Positions 34,802-46,789 of a stretch of DNA of 64,000 nucleotides are shown piece by piece. The DNA comes from Sordaria brevicollis. Its lineage: Eukaryota; Ascomycota; Sordariomycetes; Sordariales; Sordariaceae. Within the stretch, counting starts at the first letter, position 1. Every line of letters starts with the position of its first letter. Made by a program: the position numbers and the translations under genes. Under the pieces are notes generated by a model, which was not told the DNA's origin, searched no databases, and worked only from the letters and a program-made list of their open reading frames with translations. Where the stretch lies: positions 620,001 through 684,000 of the forward strand of contig JAUTDP010000005.1 in the NCBI GenBank assembly GCA_033439795.1. The letters are read 5' to 3'.

Positions 34802-36400
34802 GGACGTCAAGGGTACTATTGACATTCTTGTACTTTCTGAATGCCTGACTGGTTGAGATGCTGGAGGAGAAAAGAAAGAAAGGATTATGTTCATATAGTA
34901 TACTTAGCTTCACGCTTAAGATGAGGTTAGTTCAATGGAATAAACATGATCAACACACAGAATTGTTTGCCCAATCGTATTTTTAAACGACTTTCCCTCT
35001 TACTACTTTCGCGACTCTAACTTTAATAATTATTATTCATTCCTACTTCCTCTTTTATATATATTTTTCGTTATATAACGCTATTAATTATTGTATAGCA
35101 AACTAACATATAATAATTGCTTGTAGCTACTAATATACTATAATAATATAGAGTAAAATTATTTGTTTACTTAAGTGTATGAGTAGATGTTTGAGTAGTA
35201 GGTAGTAGGGTAGGTATAGATTTGTACTTCCCTTCTTTTGGAAGATTCGGAGCCTAAATTTGAGAAAAAGGATAAAAGGGGAGGCTTCTCCCCCTTCGAT
35301 TAAAGAAGGTAAGAAAAAGATTAAAGAAGATAATAACTTTATTTTTTACTTAAAGAACCTTTTTCTACGAAATTATTAAATAACCCCTTTAAAAATTTCT
35401 AAATAAATTAATTAATAAATTTACTCCTACTTAAAGAAAATAATAAGAGTAAAATTTTATTTTACTTTTATTCTTCTTCCTATAATAATAAAGTTGAGAA
35501 TTATTAACCTTATTTACGTTTTCTAAATAAAAATCCCTAAATTAATTTAATCCTTCGCTATAAATTTATAGTATAGGTTTTATTTCTTTTATAATATAAT
35601 TTTTAATTTGAATTAAATTTAATAATAAAGACGAAATAAATTTTAAATTTTTAACTAAATTAATTAATACGGATATAAGAGACCTTCGGCCGGGATTTTT
35701 CGTAAACGCGAAAATTATCCCCGTAGCCTTCGGGATATTATTTTAAATATTAATAATCGAATAGCGAAATATTAATCGGTATTAACGGTAAAAGAATCTT
35801 TCGATAAATTTATAGGAAATTTTAATTTCAAATATATATAAATTTCCGTTTCCCCGATATTACGAAGTTTTAATTAATAAAAAATAGATTAGAAAATTAA
35901 AAGAAATATAGAAGATTGAGAATTATAAAAAAATTGGAATAATAGAAGTAAGAAATTGAAAAATTGAAGATTTTATTAATAAATTTAAATAAAAATTACC
36001 GGAAAAATGTTAAAAGGATTAAATCCGCTCTTTATTATAAATTATCTATTTATTAAATATTTATATTTTATACGCGAAATTCGCTCTCCGGTTAATTAAA
36101 ATTATTATAGGATTCCTTTTTTTAATAATCCGAAGATTTTTTAATATTTCGAAAGAATTCTTAATTTTATTAAAAGAAGTAAAATCTATTAGCGAAGGTA
36201 TTATTAAACGGACCTATTTTTCGGATAATTTAGAAATAAAATTATTGCGAAATTTTAGGAGCGGTAAGGATTTATTAGCGGTATTATAATATTTAAATCG
36301 AAAATTTATTAATAAAGAGGCGTAAATTTATATTTCCTTTAAAAAGGATACGAATAATAATTAATATTCTAAATATACGTATAATACCCCTCTTCCCCTT
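34802..36400. other. End of gene island and entry into the right RIPed block; no gene
   Basis: The first 190 bp are the 3' flank of shg1. At about 34990 the composition turns AT-rich. A patch of normal composition remains at about 35200-35330, containing a CCCC/GGGG-bounded stretch (GGGGAGGCTTCTCCCCC, a small inverted repeat). From 35340 on the DNA is RIPed. An LTR of element B should lie here, but I could not match any segment to the right-hand end of B. Confidence 0.5.
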
Positions 36401-39400
36401 TATTTATTATTTACTATTTCTAAAATTATATTACTTATTATATTTAATAAGGATACTATTATTATATTTAAAAATATTCTTTTTATTTCTTCCTTTTCTT
36501 TATCGATTTTATTATTTATCCTTTTTCATTCCCTCTTTACCGAGCAAATTCTTTTTATTAAAATAATTTTTAATATTATTACCGCTATTCTAATTAATAA
36601 TATTATTTATAATATTACCCTTATTAATTTTTTTAATAGGAATAAGGTTACCGAATATTTTGAATTATTTAAAAGAAAGGTTAAAATTTACGAATTCGGT
36701 AATAATGAGTAAAAGATCTCTATTTAATTTTAACAATATAAGAAGGAATTTAAAGATATTAGTAAAGGTATTATTTATAAATTTAAATTCCTGAAAATTT
36801 ATATTTAACCTAAATTTAAAAAGAGGTTTAAAATAGTTTATAAAATTAAAAACCTTGAATAAATTAAAAATATAATCATTATTTTAAAATATTTTTATTC
36901 TAAATAGATTTTTAATAATTATAAGATTATTATAAACGCTATTTTTATTTATATAGCTCTATTAATTTACTAAACTATTATTAATTAATCCTTCGCTTAC
37001 GTTAATATTATTGAAAATTTCTATTAAAAATTTAATTTCGAAATTAAGTAGATTATAGCCTCTTTCTTCAATAAATATAAGGAGGAATTCTATAATATAA
37101 ATTAAGTAGAATTTTTAATTAAATTAAATAGTTTAATTATTAAATAGTTCGACGACGTTAAATTTAACGATTATTTTAATAATAAGGAGGAGATTAATAT
37201 TTACCGTTTTATATATAAAGCGATTCGTTTTTCTAATAAAGAATTTATTTAAAACGTCAATAAGAAATTTATTAAAAAATCTATCCTTAAACCTATTTCT
37301 AAAGCCGCCGAAATTCTTATTATATTTAGGGATAATTATATAAAAAGGTTAATTAAATCCTTTAAATAATTAATTATCGCTTATAAATTTTTAATAGATA
37401 ACCGGATTGCTAATACCGTTATCCCGCCTCTTCCTATACCCTTTTAATTTTAGCCGACTTAAATTTATTATCTTTAAATTAATTCGGTCTAAACCTACCC
37501 CTATAATAAAAATTATATTAATAATAGAGGAAGGAAAGAACTTTATCGTTAAATATATTATTATTATAGTAAAATAAATTATTATTTATTTAATTATAGA
37601 AAGAAGGATAAGGATAATTCCTATAATATTATATAATAAATTGCCCTTAATAAGTAGAAATTCGTAAGTATTATTATTTATATAAATAATATTATAGACG
37701 CTTTTAATTTATTCTTTAACAAAATATATATTTATATTATTAATTAAAGTGCCCTAAGAAAAGTAATTTATTTATTATTTACTTTAAATTTAAATTATTT
37801 TAATTATAATAATTTTAAAAAATAGGAGAAAGATATTTAATAGAAGGGTATCGCTATAAATTTTTATTTTACCCCTTATTTTATACTCTTTAAGGACCCT
37901 AATATAGCGAAGAAGTAGTAAAGAACGGTTTTTATTCGGTGGGCTCATATAAGGGCTATTAATTATATTATTATTAATATTTTCGATAAGTTATATAAAT
38001 TTTTAATTAAATTTTATCGAAGGACCGGTAATTTTGGTTTATAAATTTAAATATTTATAATTTTTAAAATTAAAAATATTACCGATTTTATTAAGGAGTA
38101 AATTAATTCCCTTTTTAATATAATTATTATTATTATTAGAAAATTAAAGAGGCTTAGGACGGAGGAAATTATACCTGGCTATATTATAACGCCCCCCTTT
38201 ATTTAACTTTTTAATATTAAAATTAATAGATTTATATTTAAATAGCTTAATTAAATTCTTAAGCATAAAAATCGTATTAATAAAATAACGTTTATAATAA
38301 TAATAACGCCTTTAATAAAGCTAATAGTTAAAAAGGCGCCTATAATTAAAAAGGACGGAAATATTAATTAATTAATCCTCCGGGATATTATTTTTAAATT
38401 TTGAAAATAATACTCTATAGCCGTTAAATTTATAAACTTTAAAATTACTATTATTATTAAAAATATTATTCGGAATAACCCGGCTATTATTAAAATTGTT
38501 TATAATTAAATTAAATAACTTTTTAATATATTTTATACAAGGGACGGGATTTTTAAAATTTAATTTAAATATTACGGTAGCGCTACCCTTAATAATAATT
38601 TTAAAACTAATTATTTTATTTCTATTTAATAAAGAATTTAAATACATTTTATTATAATTATTAATCTAGCTTACAATCCTTTTATTAATTTTATAAAAGC
38701 CTCTTCTAAGGATAAATTCTTTTCTTTATTCGATTAATAAAATATTATTAATTAATAAAAGGATAAATTTCCTCCTACCCGAATTTTATTAATCCGTAAT
38801 ATCTTAATTTTAATTATTAATTAAATAAAATAAATAAATAAATTTTCTTTTAGTAAGAAGGAAATTACGCGCTTAATATTATTATTAATCCTTTACGTTT
38901 TTATTAATATAAAAGGAAGTAAGAAGGTATTTATTTTATTAAATAATAATATTAAATATAATATTATTAATAAAGCGTTAATTAATAACTTTAAATTATA
39001 AAATATTTTTATTTCAATCATTAATATTAATCATAATAGTAGGAAGAAGGGTTTCTTTAGAGAAACCTATAAAAAGGTATATTTATTCGATAAAGGAAGG
39101 GAAATTTATTTTTTCGTTACCGAATAGCCTTTATTTAATTATAATATTATTTTGGGTTTACTATTCTTCTATAATATAAATATCTATTTAATTTATAAAG
39201 ATAGTAAAATTTTTATTATTATAATAATTAAAAGGGTAATAATCCGCGCTACGTTAATTAGGATTTATAATTTAATAAAAGGGGTTTTTAAAAGTGGGTA
39301 AAGGGTTTAATTCCTTTATAATTATAATAATAATAGCGGAGAAAAAAATAATAGTAAAGGAAGAGAGGGAAAAAAGAAAAGAACGGCGGAAATAAATAAA

Positions 39401-42400
39401 AGAGGAAGAAAAACGAACACCGAAGTAATTAGAGGAGGATAATAAGTAAATTACCCCCGTACTAAATTCCGCGGTTAAATAGGTTTTAGAATTCTTATAG
39501 CGAAAAAAAATAATTTAAAAGAATTAGAAAATATATAGAAGGGTATAAATAATCCGGTACGGAACTTTAAATAATTTTTATAATAGATACGAAGGGGGGT
39601 AATTATATTAATTCGGAAATTTAATTTAAAAGGAAAATTTTTATTAAAACAAGAATTTAATTTTAAAGGAAAATTAAAGGTAATATTCTAAATGTATATT
39701 ATATATAAGCGAATAATTTAAAAGGTTAACCCGGTCGAAAATATAATTTTTAATAATTTTAAATTTAAAGGGGATTTTAATTAGAAGGTAAAACGATTAA
39801 AAATAATTAAAGAGCGGATTATTACCTTATTTAAAAGTTTTAATTCTAAATAGGATTAATATATCATTTTACGCCTTATAAAATTAATTAAAGGGTTTCG
39901 CCTTACCGAAAAACGCCTTTAAATTATTTTAAAAACGGTTTAAAATACCTTAAACGAAATTAAAATCGAATTATTTATTTATATTCTCTATAATAAAAAA
40001 TAAATTCTTATATAGAATTTTAACAAATATAAAAAATTTAATCCGGATATTATTTTCCCTTAATAAATTTATACTATATTTTATTCTATTTAGTAAATAA
40101 AATCTATTCCGATATTTAAAGCCTTTTATAATTAAATATATAATTTATTAAAGGATAGAATATAGAAAGGGATTTTCGAAGAAAATTATATTATTTATTA
40201 AAATAATTAGTTTTTAATTATTAAAAAGAATAGCGGTCTACGTTTCATTAATAACGCTTAATAAATTAATAAGGTAATTTTAAAAAATATTAATTTACTT
40301 TTAAATTATAAAGAATTTAACGAAGCGTTTAAAGGGTATAAAATATTATTTTTATTCGATTTCTTCTCCGGTTATAATTAAATTCCCTTTGATAAAATTA
40401 ATTACGACCTTATTACCTTTTTAATACCTTTAAACCTTTTTAGGATAATTATTTTACTTTAAAGAAATATTGATTCGGTTATTTAATTTATAAAAGTAAT
40501 AATTAAAATATTTTATAATTTAATTCCTAACGTTTATCAACCGTATTTTAATAATATTTATATTAAAAGGCTTTGGATAATTTATAACGAAGAATAAATC
40601 GGCTCGAAGGGGATTAAGAGATATATTTTAAAATATTTTATAAATATTAATAAAATCCTAATTAACGTTAAATTTATTAAAAATATTATTATCATAATTA
40701 AATTATAATAGTATTAGAAGGAAGTAATTTTTATTAAGTATTTTTATATATTTAATAGAAGGGCTCTAATTTAGGAGAAAATTTAAAAGATTAATAAATA
40801 AATTTATTATAAAGAGATTCTTAGGAAAAAGGGAAGTGGTATTCAAAAAGTCTATTCCTTTTTAAAAATTATAAATTATTATTAAATACAGATTTACGGG
40901 TTTAATATTATTATAATCCCTTTTTATATTTTAATAAAAAAGGGAATTACGTTTAAATAGATTAAAAACGAATAATTCGTAATAAAATATTTTTAATACT
41001 TAATTACTACGGTTTTAATCTTTACGACCTTTATTTATAATAATAAGCGCTATAAAATTATTATTTTAATAGTCGATACTTTTTTTAAAGGTTAGGGAAA
41101 TATTTTAAAATAAATTAACCCTAATAATGAAAAATATTTATATAGGTTTGAAAATAGAATTTAATTAAAGGTTAAAAAGCGTTATAATATTATTAAAAAG
41201 GAGTTTCGGGTGTTTTTTATACTTTAAAGTGTTTATAGAAATATTTTTTTAGAATATATTTCGTTATTAAAATTAACGCTATAATCTTCGTATATTAATT
41301 TAATAATATTATTAATAATGTCCTAAGGGCTTTATTAATATATTAAATTATTTAGATTAAATTTTTCGACTTTAAAGTTGAATATATTTTTAATTTAAAG
41401 AATTTTATAATTAATAAATTATTTTATAAACCCTTTAAACCTTTTAATTTATATGAAAAGGAATATAAAAAAAATATTAACAATTTCGTAGACGTGTAAA
41501 TTTATATTACCTTTACGGAACCACCCAAATTAATTTTATATAATAATTAATTATAATAATTAGAAAAGATCGTTCAATTCCTTTTAATTATAGAAATCTT
41601 TACTTATTTGAAAAGTATAATTTTAAAGCGCTAATTCCGTAATAACGTATTAAAATATATAGTTTAAAATAACGTTTTTTAATTACGGTTTACTAATTTT
41701 ATTTAATTCCCTAAGCGGATTATCAATATTTAGGAAGAACGGCGGTTAATTATAATTTAATACTATAACGAAATAAAATATTAAAGACGTAAAGGAATAT
41801 ATTATTATATTACTAAATATTATTATTGGAAGGGTATATAAAATAATATCGAAGAATTAATCCACTCTTACCCTTAATATTAATAATTTAATTTTAAACG
41901 TTTCGAAAATAGTTATTAATAATTTTATTTTAATTCTTACCCTTTTAGTAAATAAACTTTAAATATTTAATATTTTTTAGGGGCTAATAAAAAAAAGATT
42001 CTTCTCTTGGAAGTTAGGGATAATGCGACCGGTTACGTTAGGGCTACCGTTTTATTTAATATTAAATTTATTTAAATAAAGTATTTTCTTAAATTCGTTT
42101 TCTTAAAATAGGGATATCTTTTAATAATTTTAATTAATAATAATTTTAAATTTTAATTAATTATTATTAAATATTGAATTTAATTAAAGATCCGTAGGGA
42201 ATATATTATACCCTTTAATTTTAAAATTAATAGGAATAATAAATAAAGGTATATAACGATCGCTACTTTATTTATAAAAATAATAGATAGTAAAGGGTGT
42301 AATTGGAAGAAGTTTTTACCCTATATTTTATTTATTAACCGAATAATAATTAAAGGTAATTATAATTATATTCTTTTTTAATTAATTTATAATTATAATT

Positions 42401-43100
42401 TTATTATTTTTATTAAATTCGATTTACCCTTATAGTAGATTATTAATTAGAAAAATAATAATAAGTTAATAATAAAGGAGGAATTAATTTACGCTATTAT
42501 TCGAATATGTAAAAAATTAAAATATTAATTTAATTAGGCCGTTAAGAAGGTCGCTATAGTAAAAAAAATAATTACCGCTTACTATAATAAAAGGGATAAG
42601 CGAAAAATACGCCCTATTAATATTTAAATCGAAATTAAAAATTTTATTTTAAAATATAATAATATTAGGAGGGTAGATATAAATTCTATACGGAAATTAA
42701 TTTACCGTTAGGAGGGTTTTTATTATATATATTAGCGAGACCGCTAAGGTACATTAGGTAGCCTGGTTGAGTTTGTCTAAGAACGAGTTAGAGTAGGAGA
42801 CGTTAACGATGTAGAGGATGGTAATTTACTCGGGTGGTTAGGGATGCAGTAGGTCGATTTAATAACGGCCTTCATATAAGTATCGTAATCCGGGACGGCC
42901 GGGAAGGCGAAAAGGGCCTTAACCAATTAGAAGGTATAAGCGAAATACGGGGGAGTACAAATACGGCTTTGGAGAAGTTAACGTAAGGGTAAAACGTAGC
43001 GGAGGGAAGATTTACCCTTTCTCTAATATATAGAAGAATTTATTATTAGTAAGGAATTTAATAATACATTTGAAATTAATTTTAATATTAATATTAACTA
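36400..43100 (+). mobile_element. Ty3/Gypsy retrotransposon, element B, RIPed, ends not resolved
   Basis: Plus-strand domains in order: gag-like region at about 36500-37750; aspartic protease at about 38900-39250 (FNYNIILGLLFFYNINIYLIY); RT at about 39900-40650 (DFFSGYNQIPFDK, then PYFNNIYIK); RNase H at about 40900-41500; the integrase zinc-binding part at about 41800 (ITKYYYWKGIYKNIEELI with SYPQYQ); integrase core to about 42700 (RDNATGYVRATVLFNIK). The RT active site at 40550-40555 reads NN instead of DD. Many TAA/TAG codons interrupt it. No LTR pair or TSD could be defined, so the limits given are those of the coding remnant. Confidence 0.8.
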
Positions 43101-44967
43101 TATTAAATATAGGAATCGGCGAAAGAGGGTAAAGGGGAAATGAATTTTCGCCCTTATTTTCGTCGGAGGTTTTTATTATTTTACGGAATATTTTGGCGCA
43201 TTTTTAATAAGGAATAGCTATTTCGAATCGATTATTATTATTAAAGGAAGGAAAAGTCTAAAAAAACCCGAAGGATAAGGGGTTTTTATATTTAGGGGAA
43301 AGAGGTTTTTATACTAATATAAACTATAATAAAAACGTAATTATAATAGGGGGAGGAAGAAAATAAAAGGAATAAAAGAAAATTTAACGGTTAGGAAGTT
43401 TAATAGCAATTAGAAAAGTAAATAAGCAGAAGAATAGAAGGCGGAAGGTAATAATAAATAAGGGACGGGACGGCAAATTAAGAAAGTAAAACGGTTTAAT
43501 ATTTTAATATAATGGTAAATGAAAGGGATAAGACGGATATTAATCGTATTAGCGGTAGGTATATATTATAATTATAAAACGCCGAAGAAGCGGCGCGGAT
43601 AAGTCCGCGCCGGGAAATATAACCGGGGTTTTTATCCGGGGCGTTTAACGCCTACGGTTTTATCCTACGGGGAATCGAAGATAGACCTTATGCCATATTG
43701 GTACTATAGATTTAGTTAGGGAATAAGAATTTTACTTACTTATATATATTAAATTTCCTCTTCGGGTAGTATTTATTATTTAAATACTTTTAATAAAATC
43801 CTTTTAAAGAGGTCGGTAAGCGTTAGGAATATTAAGAAATTCGTAATTAAGGATAGAATAATATTAAATATTAAAAATCTAATAAAAGGCTTATAAGAGC
43901 CGATTAATCCCGAAGAAGGATTTATTCGGAATTTAATTAATAACGAAAAAATGATAAAAGAAATTCCTAAAAGATCTTTAAAAACGGAAGAGCTTTAATT
44001 AATATTTATGAAAGGAATTCGAATAAAGACTTTTAATGAAAGGATACGTTAAAACCTTAAGAAATTTTTAATCGAAATAATTATTTTAATAAGAAGGTTT
44101 TTAAGGGAATAGGCTTTAATTAAAAATTAATTTAAAATATAATTAGGTATTATAAAAGGGGAGGAAATTTGGCTTTAATTTAAATATAATTTAATTAATT
44201 TTAAATTATAAATAGAAAACTATAGTATTAAAAACTATATAGTAAGGTTAATAAATACTAATATTTATAGGATATTATAAATATTATTTTTCTTGAAATT
44301 ATTAAAAATACCCCCGACCGAATGGCGTCCGAATTGATTTATATTCGATTAATTCTTTAATTATTAATTATTTTCGGTTAGGAATTCCGATTCCTTTTTC
44401 TTTTTTTTTTTACGTTTTTTATTTTTCGTATCAAATTCTTTATTTTTACTTTTAACTATTTATTTTATTTATTCGTTTTTACTTTTATTTCTTTTAATTA
44501 ATTAAAGGAAATTTTTATTAAATTCTATAATATAAATAGTTTTTAAAAACCGACTTCAATTTTTAATTTCCTAAAAAGTTATTATTTAAAGCTAAAATAA
44601 ATTAAAATACTTTTAACGTTAAGAATTTAATACCTTCCTAACCGTTTTATATTATTTTTTAATATTTTATTTTAAGGAGATTTTTTTAGTAAAAGTAATC
44701 GTTCGGAATTTGAATTACTTTTAAAAGGAAAATTAAATATTAAAGTAAAAAGGAAATATTAAAGGGAGATTATTTTCTTTATTATTTATTTATTTTATAT
44801 TTATTTTATTTATTAGAAAATTTTTCGCCGAAAAAATTTATATTTTATATAGGAGGTATTAATTTATATTTATAACGCTAATTCATTATTATTATTCGCT
44901 TCCGGAAAAATAATAATACCCTTTCCTTTTTTTTTAACGATAATAATAATATTATTTTCTTTATTTT
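43101..44967. other. Unassigned interval between elements B and A copy 2
   Basis: From 43100 to 43500 the plus strand is purine-rich and C-poor. A GC-rich patch at 43560-43690 includes a perfect 8-bp stem hairpin (43590-43609, GGCGCGGA/TCCGCGCC with loop TAAG) and the small palindrome GGCGTTTAACGCC. It may be an LTR edge of B, because RIP-light patches mark element ends elsewhere in the window. From 43770 to 44400 one plus frame has few stops (IPKRSLKTEEL, LGIIKGEEIWL) but no recognised domain. Confidence 0.4.
43590..43609. repeat. Perfect inverted repeat (8-bp arms, 4-base loop)
   Basis: The sequence reads GGCGCGGA-TAAG-TCCGCGCC. It sits in a GC-rich island of about 130 bp inside strongly AT-rich DNA. 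Confidence 0.8.
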
Positions 44968-45206
44968 TGTAAGGGGCATAGCACAGTTGGTATAGATATT
45001 GGATTTTAACGAATCGATAAGGTTCTACGAAGGGGAAAAGGGAGGAAGGGAAGCGCCCCCTAGGTGGCATTAATTAATTATCCTTTTAAAGACCGGGTAT
45101 AGGCCACTCCGCTTACCGTAGCGGTAAGGACCGCGATTAGCGGCCCGATTAGCGGTACGATTAGTAGTATTAATCAAATTCAATTATAAGTATTAGCCCT
45201 ATAATA
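44968..45206 (-). repeat. LTR of element A copy 2 (239 bp)
   Basis: It begins TGTAAGGGGCATAGCACAG and ends CCCTATAATA. It has one 12-bp CGGCCCGATTAG unit fewer than copy 1 and keeps the CTTACCG/CGGTAAG hairpin. The partner LTR is lost. Confidence 0.88.
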
Positions 45207-45443
45207 TTAGCCCCCCCCTTCTCTTAATTAAACGCATTATATATAAATAGGTATATAATTACGTAGACCTTAAATATTAAACGATAAACCGCTAATACGT
45301 ACCCTCAATATATACCCCGCGCCTTTTTTTCTCTCTCTCTCCTTTTTTTCTTTCCTCCTTTAATTTATCGAATAATTAAAACTATAAATATTAAATAACG
45401 CATACTCCTATTAACGTATACTAAATATATTTTTATTACTTCT

Positions 45444-46775
45444 ATGATTTTTATTATTATTATTATCCCTTTTATTAATCTTTTTACGAGTATTTTAATT
45501 AATTATTAATTAATCGTTATTAAAATAAATACCCCTATTGCTATTATTTAATTCGAATTCTTCTATAAATTTTTAGCCCTATAGGAAGTTATTAATTCGC
45601 CTACTCCGCCGCCTACTTCTACTCCCGCCTCTCATTATAGTAAAAGCGCTATTAAAATTATTATTTTTAAACCCGCTACCCCGCCGAAACTTTACTAAAT
45701 TCGGCCTAATATTATTACCGCCGGCGTAAGTAATAAATCCGCTCCTAACGATATTCGCGAATATATTCTATTTAGGGCCGAACCCTAAAATTTTTAATAT
45801 AAAAGCTATTTAATTAATAAATATAATTATATTATATTTAATAAAGGCTCTTTTATTTCCGCGTATTTATTTTATTAATACGTTTATAAAAGTTATAAGC
45901 CTATTCCTATTTAAATTTAATCCGTTTTTAAAATTCAATATATTAAAAAATATATATTTAAAAATTCTTATAATAATTATTTTATTACGTTTAAAATTTT
46001 ATTAGGATTTTAAATTTTAAAAAATAAAGCTTTATTCCTACGTAAATTTTTATTCCTTTTTTCTTTTCTTAATAATTCTTTAAATTACTAATATTATTTA
46101 ACGGTTTTATTAATTAAATTACCATTAAGGCGCCTTTTACGGAGCTTTCTTCCTTTATTAAAATTACTAACAATTTAATTAATATTACGGAAATTGAAGC
46201 TTTTAAAGAACAAATCCGTAAATTCGAAAATCTTAGGGAATAATTATTTAATTTAATAATTAATATAAAGAAAATAAAGTAAATAATAATTAATATACGG
46301 AATTCGACTATTTAATCGAAGATTATAATACCCGTATCGCCGTTAATACCGATATTATTACCGCCGTTATTATTATTATTATTACCGCCGCTACTATTAC
46401 CGCCGCTATTAAGGAAGCCGCTATTATATAACCCTTATCGGCGAAGAAAAAAAAAAGGGAAAGGAAATCGAAGGAAGTAATAAAAGATAATATAATAAAT
46501 TTAAATAATAGGAAGCGTAACGTTTCCTTTTAAATATCCGCCCTAAATATAATATTTACCCTTTATTCTCTTCTTCTTCTACTATTATTAAACTTTCACG
46601 CCCGGAGAATTACCGTCCCGCGCTTCCTATTTTCTGCCGCCGCGCTTATAAACCTTTAAACGTTTATAATTTCGATAATATTTATATATTTAATTATAAA
46701 AAGGAAGAGGAAAAGATTATTATTAGGGAATTTATATCGGAAATAATAAAAAATAATTTAATAAAAAATATTTAA
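45444..46775 (+). pseudogene. Antisense reading frame of element A (copy 2)
   Basis: This is the same frame as at 900-2163. Here it has a candidate ATG at 45444 (MIFIIIIIIPFINLF) and continues through SPTPPPTSTPASHYSKS, APNDIREYILFRAE and EIEAFKEQIRKFENLREQLFN. An extra A in the poly-A near 46450 shifts the frame. It ends in FISEIIKNNLIKNI before TAA. Stops lie at former Gln positions. Product unknown. Confidence 0.5.
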
Positions 46776-46789
46776 ATTAAATTAATTAT

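Noticed and set aside
32039..34913. Several Arg/Ser- and Leu/Ser-rich frames on both strands within shg1
   Set aside because: They are alternative-frame translations of the repeated RD/SR codons of shg1. The Shg1 domain and the splice site fix the true frame.
38372..38647. 91-codon minus-strand ORF in element B
   Set aside because: Element B codes on the plus strand. The Asn/Ile/Lys-rich product reflects base composition.
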